From RI-242 sp038246255 (GTDB taxonomy: Bacteria > Planctomycetota > UBA1135 > GCA-002686595), in the NCBI GenBank assembly GCA_038246255.1, contig JBBRWC010000128.1, positions 1 to 10,013 of the forward strand: a stretch of DNA of 10,013 nucleotides, in the 5' to 3' direction. Positions 5,223 to 10,013 of the stretch are shown here, piece by piece; the stretch's first letter is position 1, and each line of letters opens with the position of its first letter. The position numbers and the translations under genes are program-made. The notes below the pieces were generated by a model. The model was given only the letters and a program-made list of their open reading frames with translations, did no database searches and was not told the DNA's origin.

Positions 5223-6845
5223 ATGGACAACCCGGCCATTTTGCTCCCACGCCCCGTCCTCCTCGCGTCCCTGCTGGCAATGGCCTCTTTGAGTGCCCGC
5301 GCGCAGGGCCAATCGGCCGAGACCGCAGCCGCCTTCCAAGCTGGCCAGCGCTGGCACGCCGAGGGCGCCGGGGCGATCCCCTGGATGCCGCGTGCGCTGA
5401 CCGCGGTCGCGGGGGGCGAGTTTTTCCTCGCTTCCCGGTCGGGCCAGGGTGAGCCCCTTGGGTTTTTTGCCGGAGCGCCGGAGGGCGGCGTGGGCGAACT
5501 GGGATCCGACGCGTGGTGCGCCGGGGCACTCGGCCAGGTGCAGGTGGGTGCGATGGGGGTGAACAGCTTGTATTCCCTCGCCCAGTTCTCAGCGCCCGCG
5601 GGTGCCCGGCGAACGGAAATCGCGTGGCAGTCCGCGGCGGGATCCCTGGGTTCGAGCGCATGGACGCTGCGCGGGCGCCACACCGCGGGCTGGTCTGTGG
5701 CCGGGGCCGCACTGCTCGCGGTGCCCACCACCGGCGCCACGTTGATGGTTGCGCAGCACAACCCACAGGACGCGCGCGTACGCCTCGAGTGGATCGCGGC
5801 CGCGGACCTCAGTGTGGAGCGTGTGGTCGAAATGAACGGCGCCGCGCTGCGGGCCCTGTGCGCGAGCGGCGACGGGACGCGGTTTGCCCTGGCGACGGGC
5901 GACCGGCTCGATGTTTTCGACAACGCGGGCGGCCTGCGGTTTTCGACCCCGCTCGACTTCGCGAGCGACGCGCTCGCCCTCTCCTTCGACGGCCGCACGG
6001 TCGCGATTGGAGCCTTCGGGCGCGTTCGTGTGTGGCGCGCCGGGGAAACGAACGGTCCGTGGTCGCCGGATTGGGGTCCGACCGGCAGCCCGTCCGACCT
6101 GCCGAGCGCGCTCGCGCTCGACCGCACCGGTGGATGGCTAGCGGTGGGCTGGTGGGACTTCAACACGGGGAAAAGCGCGCGCGCCGACACCTACGACTTG
6201 CCCACGCACCTGCGGTTGCACAGCCACGCCCAAATCGGCTCGCCGACCTCCAAACAAAACGTGGTCACCCGCGCGCGGATCAGCGCCGACGGCCGCCGCG
6301 CCGCGTTTGCCCTGTGGGGCGACAGTGGACCGGGGCCGGAGCTGCTTCTCTTCGATAGGGACGCGCCCGCTCCGCTCCTCGCGCGGGACTTGCCCGGCAG
6401 CGCGTTCGATGTCGCCCTCGACGAGGCCGGGACGCGGGTCGCCGTGGCGTTCAAGGCGGTCCACGCCAACGACTTCGGGAGTTCGGGCGCCGTGCGGCTC
6501 TACGACACCGGCGAGCGCGACGTGCAACTCGCCGCCAGCCTCGTCGGAGGTTCGCAAAGCGCCCTGCGCATTCACCTCCCGGGCGCGTCCGCGGCCCTGC
6601 TGCTGGTGGGGCGCCCGGCGTCGAACCCCGCGCCGATCCCCGCCATCGCCGGGTTGTGTGGGATCGATCCCATGGGGCCGTTGTTTGTTCTGCCGCTCGC
6701 CCTCGACGGCGCGGGGTTCGGGGAATGGGGCTTCGGGGTTCCGACCCACAGCGCCCTCGTAGGTCTCGAGCTGGGGATGCAGGCCCTCGCTGTGGGTCCG
6801 ACCCTCGGCTGGAGTGCCTCGGCCGTGCGCAGTCCGATCCTCTGA
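5223..6845 (+). CDS. secreted hypothetical protein with beta-propeller-like repeats
   Basis: No specific family is recognised. The 540-residue product begins with a Sec signal peptide: hydrophobic core about 11-24, ending SARA|QG with likely cleavage after A27. The middle has WD40/YncE-like strand-turn units of the type 'x-DG-x-x-hydrophobic-strand': SGDGTRFALATGDRLDVFD (about 213-231), SFDGRTVAIGAFGRVRVW (about 253-270), a LDRTGGWLAVGWWDF segment (near 300), ISADGRRAAFALWGD (near 353) and ALDEAGTRVAVAF (near 398). This suggests a beta-propeller, which commonly supports binding. The last ~60 residues (PMGPLFVLPL, then ALVGLELGMQALAV and SASAVRSPIL) look like a separate beta-rich C-terminal domain of a kind I recall at the ends of secreted Planctomycetota proteins; that comparison is from memory. 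ATG 5223 is chosen because the signal peptide starts there; the open frame upstream overlaps gcvT. Divergent from gcvT, so functional linkage to it is not implied. Confidence 0.85.
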   Translation: MDNPAILLPRPVLLASLLAMASLSARAQGQSAETAAAFQAGQRWHAEGAGAIPWMPRALTAVAGGEFFLASRSGQGEPLGFFAGAPEGGVGELGSDAWCAGALGQVQVGAMGVNSLYSLAQFSAPAGARRTEIAWQSAAGSLGSSAWTLRGRHTAGWSVAGAALLAVPTTGATLMVAQHNPQDARVRLEWIAAADLSVERVVEMNGAALRALCASGDGTRFALATGDRLDVFDNAGGLRFSTPLDFASDALALSFDGRTVAIGAFGRVRVWRAGETNGPWSPDWGPTGSPSDLPSALALDRTGGWLAVGWWDFNTGKSARADTYDLPTHLRLHSHAQIGSPTSKQNVVTRARISADGRRAAFALWGDSGPGPELLLFDRDAPAPLLARDLPGSAFDVALDEAGTRVAVAFKAVHANDFGSSGAVRLYDTGERDVQLAASLVGGSQSALRIHLPGASAALLLVGRPASNPAPIPAIAGLCGIDPMGPLFVLPLALDGAGFGEWGFGVPTHSALVGLELGMQALAVGPTLGWSASAVRSPIL

Positions 6846-6870
6846 CCGGAGCGGCGCGCGCGAGTCGCGG

Positions 6871-6950
6871 TGCGGTCGCAGCAGTGCGGTCGCAGCAGTG
6901 CGGTCGCAGCAGTGCGGTCGCAGCAGTGCGGTCGCAGCGGTGCGGTCGCA
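6871..6950. repeat. 14-bp tandem repeat, 5.7 copies, intergenic
   Basis: The unit TGCGGTCGCAGCAG is repeated at 6871, 6885, 6899, 6913 and 6927 (the last copy has one change, A to G), and a partial copy TGCGGTCGCA follows at 6941. Each unit contains TGCG-GT-CGCA, so each copy has its own 4-bp inverted repeat. The period is not a multiple of three and it begins 25 bases after a stop codon, so it is most likely non-coding. It could be a slippage-generated minisatellite or an array of protein-binding sites. Confidence 0.92.
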
Positions 6951-7020
6951 AAGGCAAAGCCCTTCAGGGTGCGAGCCGTCGCCGCCGATAGCACCGACGC
7001 TGCGGCCTGGATGCCGCGCG

Positions 7021-7043
7021 CGCCGCCCTCCCCGGCGGCGTTT
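7021..7043 (+). terminator. possible intrinsic terminator after the secreted-protein gene
   Basis: CGCCGCC (7021-7027) pairs perfectly with GGCGGCG (7034-7040) around a 6-base loop, and TTT follows. The stem is strong but the T run is only three long. It lies 175 bases after the stop at 6845 and 52 bases before the next start. It may equally be leader structure of the downstream gene. Confidence 0.4.
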
Positions 7044-7051
7044 CGTCCCCC

Positions 7052-7069
7052 GCCCGCGCCGCCGCGGGC
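7052..7069. other. second hairpin, leader of the large lipoprotein gene
   Basis: GCCCGCG (7052-7058) and CGCGGGC (7063-7069) form a perfect 7-bp stem with a 4-base loop, 25 bases before ATG 7095. No T run follows. Together with the hairpin at 7021-7040 it gives two strong stem-loops in the 249-base gap before the large gene. No clear promoter or ribosome binding site was seen in that gap. Confidence 0.35.
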
Positions 7070-7094
7070 CTCCGTCGCATCGGAACCTCTGCCC

Positions 7095-10013
7095 ATGATT
7101 TGCGGGAAGAGCCTGCTCGTGCCGTCCCTGTTTGTCCTCGTTTCTCTGCTCGCTGGCTGCGGCGGTGGAGGGGACTCTTCGACATACACCCTAAAGACCG
7201 CTCTCCAGGACCTCGACATCGACCCGGATGGTCTGACCACCGTGCTGACCTTCGAGGGCAATGTGGAGGGTCTTGCTCCGCACCACATCCAGTCCGATGG
7301 GGGGCAGACCGCCGTGTCCGTCGTGGCGTTGGGCACGGACCTCACGGTCCTGTGGGCTGAGCGGGTGACACCGCAGGACAGCGTGCGTGTCCTCAAGGGC
7401 AGCGCTCCGACCGACTACGTCCCGGTGGCGACCTCCGATGCAACCGCGCCCACCTTCGTGGTCGCGGGCGCGACCCAGGGCGCCGGGCTTGGCGACGACG
7501 TCGTCGTCGTGCAGTTCTCCGGGCCGCGTGTGGTCGCCGAGCAGGTCATCGACGGCGCCACGTGGAGCCTTGTCGTCGTCGGCCAGACGCTGCCCCTTGC
7601 CGAATCCGTGTTCGACTTCGACGTCGACCTCCAACGGTTGACGATCACCACCGACGAAAGTGCGAACGTCCACGCCATCTTCAGTGTCCGTGCCGCCGGC
7701 CTCGCGAGCGTCGCCGCAACCGCAGTTTCGAATGCGCCGGTCGTTGGCGCCGCAACCGGCGACACCCAAGCTCCGCTGCTCGTTTCCGCGATCCAACGCT
7801 TGGGCGAGGACGAGTTCGGGCGGGTCATCGAGTTCACGTTCAACGAGGCGATGAGCCCGGTGTTCGCGACCCAGGGAACGCAGTACACGCCCGGATTCCC
7901 GGCATTTGCCCAAACAGTCGAACAAGTCACCCCCGAGACCCTGCGGGTCACGTTTGGCCAACCCGTTGTGCCCGGTCTGAGCGCTGTGGCCATGCTGTCG
8001 GTTCGCGACGCCCACGGAAACATCTACAGCGGCGGTCTTTCGGCGATCACCGCCGGCAGCACGGAAGTCAACGGCTACGCCGTCGACCCCACGATCGAAA
8101 CCTTGAGCGGGGTGGGGAACGACCGGCTCATCGTGGTGACGGACCAGGCGCTCGTGCCTTCCCGCGCCGAGTTGGCGGCCAGTTGGAGCCTTGAAGTCGA
8201 CGGCAATGCCGTGGACCTGGCTGGCGCCAACCTTAGCTACGACCTGTTCGAAAAAACACTGACGGTGGTTCTCGATTCCGACCACCTCAACGGGCTCGAT
8301 TTTGAGCTCACGCCGGCCGCCGTCCTCGACGTCGATGGCCAGGCATTCGCGGCGGCGTTCACGGGCACCATCGCGGGTGAGACCGTGGCGCCCGGAATCT
8401 TCGCGGCGACTCAAAACCGCCAAGTCGATCCCACCGGCGCCACCCTCGACATCCGCTTCAACGAAGCCGTCGCCGAGGACCAGGCGGAAGACGTGGGCAA
8501 CTACACCGCCAGCCACGCAGCGACGTTGCTCGGCGCAGCACTGCAGATCGACGGAGTGACCGTGCGCCTCATTTTCGACGCAGCGATCGTTCCGGGCATC
8601 CACACCGTCGCGGTAGCGGGTGTCGGGGACCTGGCGGGCAACACGATCGCCGCGGTCGGCGCCCAGAACCTCGATTCTACGGACGTCGACGATCCGACGG
8701 CTGCGCAGGTCGCGATGCGCGGCTTCAGCGGACCGGACAACGACCGCGTGGAAGTCGTGTTCGACGACCTGATGGTCGCGGCCGACGTCGAAGCTACCGC
8801 CAACTGGATCCTTGAGTCGCCGGTCGGTACGCCCCTCGATCCGTCGTTCGCATCGATCGACTATTCGGACGTGTCGAATACGGCCGTCTTGACCTTTGAT
8901 GGCGGGGACGGCATCGCGCTGCAGTACGGTTCGAGCTTCTCGGCCAGCTTCGGCGCGATGCGCGACATCGCGGGCAACACGATCGTCGCGCAGCCCTATC
9001 TGGGCACCGCGGACGTCGAGGCGCTGCGCCCGACCATCGAATCCGTCTTCGTGCGCTCCAACCCGAACCAAAACCAGGTCTGGGTGCGGTTCGATGAAGC
9101 GCTCGCGAACTTCGACGATGCCTTCGCGCAGTACCAACTGCGCGATGCAAACGGCCTCCTGCTGGGGACGCCCAGCGCGACGCCGGTACTGTCGAACGAC
9201 GGACGGGGTGTGCGCATTACCTTCGGACAAGTGGTGGTCGCGGGCGTCAACGAAGTGGACGTCATGGGTCTGACGGACCTCGCGGGCAATCCGATGTTCC
9301 CCGCGCTCGCACGCGCGGTCGAGGCCGAGGACACCGCGGCGCTCGACTTCGAACCCGCATTCACGACCGCAACGACCGTCCCGGGCGAAAACAACGACAT
9401 CATCGTCGTGCGGTTCGATCGGCGCCCGAGCGGTTTTGGTGTCGACGATTCTTCCCACTTCACGCTGCTCGATGGTGGCACCCCGGTGTCCCTTGCGGGG
9501 GCCGCTTTTGCGTGGGACGGCAACCTCGAACTCAGCATCGATCTGGGCGCCACGATGAGCCTCGTGACGAATGCGCCTTACACCCTTGAGTTCGACGGCC
9601 TGGTGACTGCCCAGGGCATCGCGATGGTAGGCGCCGCTAGCCTCGTCGTGGGCGCGGACGGCGACCTCGCCGAGCCCAATCTGGCTTCCGGGAACGCGCG
9701 CGTTTACGCCGCGTCCCCGACCTTCGGTGTGGTCGTCGACTTCGATGAAGCGGTCGATAGCCTTCACGCACAGGACATCTTCAACTACGCGCTAGAAATC
9801 TTTACGCCCCTGTCGGCCGAGGTCGTGGGTCCACGCAGCGTCCGTCTGCTTTTCCCCTTCCCGGTGAACGTCTCGGACTTCTTCGAGGTCATCGTCCGCG
9901 ACCTGGCGGGGAACCAGCAGTACCAGGCGAGCCTCCTGACTGCCGCGGACGTCGCCGGTCCGCTGGTGACGGGTGTCGATGGTGTGATTGCGCCGGGATT
10001 TGGGGGTGACCGA
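7095..10013 (+). CDS. large Ig-like repeat lipoprotein (3' end beyond window)
   Basis: Open from ATG 7095 to the window edge with no stop: 973 residues visible. The N-terminus is a lipoprotein signal: MICGK, a hydrophobic stretch, then lipobox LAGC (19-22) with C22 the lipidated cysteine, followed by GGGGDSS. The rest is a chain of about nine acidic modules of roughly 105 residues. Each has a strand of the type VxVxFDEAM, with F at about 54, 141, 249, 455, 556, 666, 774 and 883 and a diverged one near 348. Most are followed 50-70 residues later by a DLAGN-like turn: DLAGN 512, DIAGN 624, DLAGN 728, DLAGN 936; weaker equivalents near 305, 412 and 834. This pattern matches SbsA-type Ig-like domains (Big_5), common in surface and adhesion proteins. 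Likely anchored in the outer membrane and involved in surface structure or adhesion; no catalytic domain is visible. The final residues (GFGGDR) resemble the start of another module, so the gene continues. No Shine-Dalgarno is visible. Confidence 0.88.
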   Translation, partial: MICGKSLLVPSLFVLVSLLAGCGGGGDSSTYTLKTALQDLDIDPDGLTTVLTFEGNVEGLAPHHIQSDGGQTAVSVVALGTDLTVLWAERVTPQDSVRVLKGSAPTDYVPVATSDATAPTFVVAGATQGAGLGDDVVVVQFSGPRVVAEQVIDGATWSLVVVGQTLPLAESVFDFDVDLQRLTITTDESANVHAIFSVRAAGLASVAATAVSNAPVVGAATGDTQAPLLVSAIQRLGEDEFGRVIEFTFNEAMSPVFATQGTQYTPGFPAFAQTVEQVTPETLRVTFGQPVVPGLSAVAMLSVRDAHGNIYSGGLSAITAGSTEVNGYAVDPTIETLSGVGNDRLIVVTDQALVPSRAELAASWSLEVDGNAVDLAGANLSYDLFEKTLTVVLDSDHLNGLDFELTPAAVLDVDGQAFAAAFTGTIAGETVAPGIFAATQNRQVDPTGATLDIRFNEAVAEDQAEDVGNYTASHAATLLGAALQIDGVTVRLIFDAAIVPGIHTVAVAGVGDLAGNTIAAVGAQNLDSTDVDDPTAAQVAMRGFSGPDNDRVEVVFDDLMVAADVEATANWILESPVGTPLDPSFASIDYSDVSNTAVLTFDGGDGIALQYGSSFSASFGAMRDIAGNTIVAQPYLGTADVEALRPTIESVFVRSNPNQNQVWVRFDEALANFDDAFAQYQLRDANGLLLGTPSATPVLSNDGRGVRITFGQVVVAGVNEVDVMGLTDLAGNPMFPALARAVEAEDTAALDFEPAFTTATTVPGENNDIIVVRFDRRPSGFGVDDSSHFTLLDGGTPVSLAGAAFAWDGNLELSIDLGATMSLVTNAPYTLEFDGLVTAQGIAMVGAASLVVGADGDLAEPNLASGNARVYAASPTFGVVVDFDEAVDSLHAQDIFNYALEIFTPLSAEVVGPRSVRLLFPFPVNVSDFFEVIVRDLAGNQQYQASLLTAADVAGPLVTGVDGVIAPGFGGDR
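7821..9914 (+). repeat. protein-level array of ~105-residue Ig-like modules
   Basis: Seven well-ordered modules can be paced by their loop markers at residues 305, 412, 512, 624, 728, 834 and 936 of the lipoprotein. The spacings are 107, 100, 112, 104, 106 and 102. Several modules have a G-N-D-R/I turn just before the first core strand (residues 342, 549 and 767). Conservation is at the protein level only and no near-identical DNA repeats were seen, so the array is old and not prone to simple slippage. The modules at 412 and 834 have lost the AGN signature. Confidence 0.75.

Noticed and set aside
6871..6950. CRISPR array
   Set aside because: The 14-bp units are directly adjacent with no spacers, and there are no cas genes nearby.
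7191..9767. An 858-codon open frame on the minus strand
   Set aside because: It lies wholly opposite the large lipoprotein gene, which has a signal peptide, lipobox and regular Ig-like modules. The minus-strand product is a low-complexity mix rich in R, D, H, G and V with no recognisable motif. Long antisense frames are common opposite GC-rich genes using GAC/GTC/GCC codons.
1..10013. A new defence, secretion or mobile system
   Set aside because: No nuclease, helicase, methyltransferase, toxin, transposase, integrase or phage motifs were seen in the genes identified here. The unusual content is confined to TatC architecture, repeats and envelope proteins.

Overview
This is a GC-rich bacterial window with tightly packed housekeeping genes on the left and envelope-protein genes on the right. 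The gene content (Tat translocase, CinA, glycine cleavage, a secreted propeller-like protein, a very large repeat lipoprotein), the scarcity of Shine-Dalgarno sequences and the style of the secreted protein's C-terminus suggest a Planctomycetota-like Gram-negative bacterium. That placement is inference and not firm. No phage, transposon, CRISPR or defence system was seen.

Left block (1-2536, + strand): tatC, the Sec-independent translocase subunit, overlaps cinA by ATGA, so the two are probably cotranscribed. TatC carries an insertion in its first periplasmic loop made of two tandem 37-residue copies. It is preceded by an open, in-frame stretch with two kinds of codon-multiple tandem repeats, so its true N-terminus is uncertain. 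Next comes a tRNA-Gln(TTG) at 2626-2700 with its CCA encoded and a good sigma70-type promoter in front, whose spacer is filled by a perfect inverted repeat.

Middle block (2759-5132, - strand): gcvT, gcvH and a lipoate/octanoate transferase gene of the LplA/LipM family lie in that order. GcvH is the lipoylated carrier of the glycine cleavage system, GcvT is the aminomethyltransferase that works on it, and the third protein is well placed to load octanoate or lipoate on GcvH. gcvP is not in the window.

Right block (5223-10013, + strand): across a 90-base divergent spacer from gcvT lies a gene for a 540-residue secreted protein with propeller-like repeats. A 249-base gap follows, holding a 14-bp non-coding tandem repeat and two strong hairpins. 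The last gene, open from 7095 to the window edge without a stop, encodes a lipoprotein of at least 973 residues built from about nine Ig-like modules of roughly 105 residues. A long open frame lies on the opposite strand of this gene and is a coding shadow.
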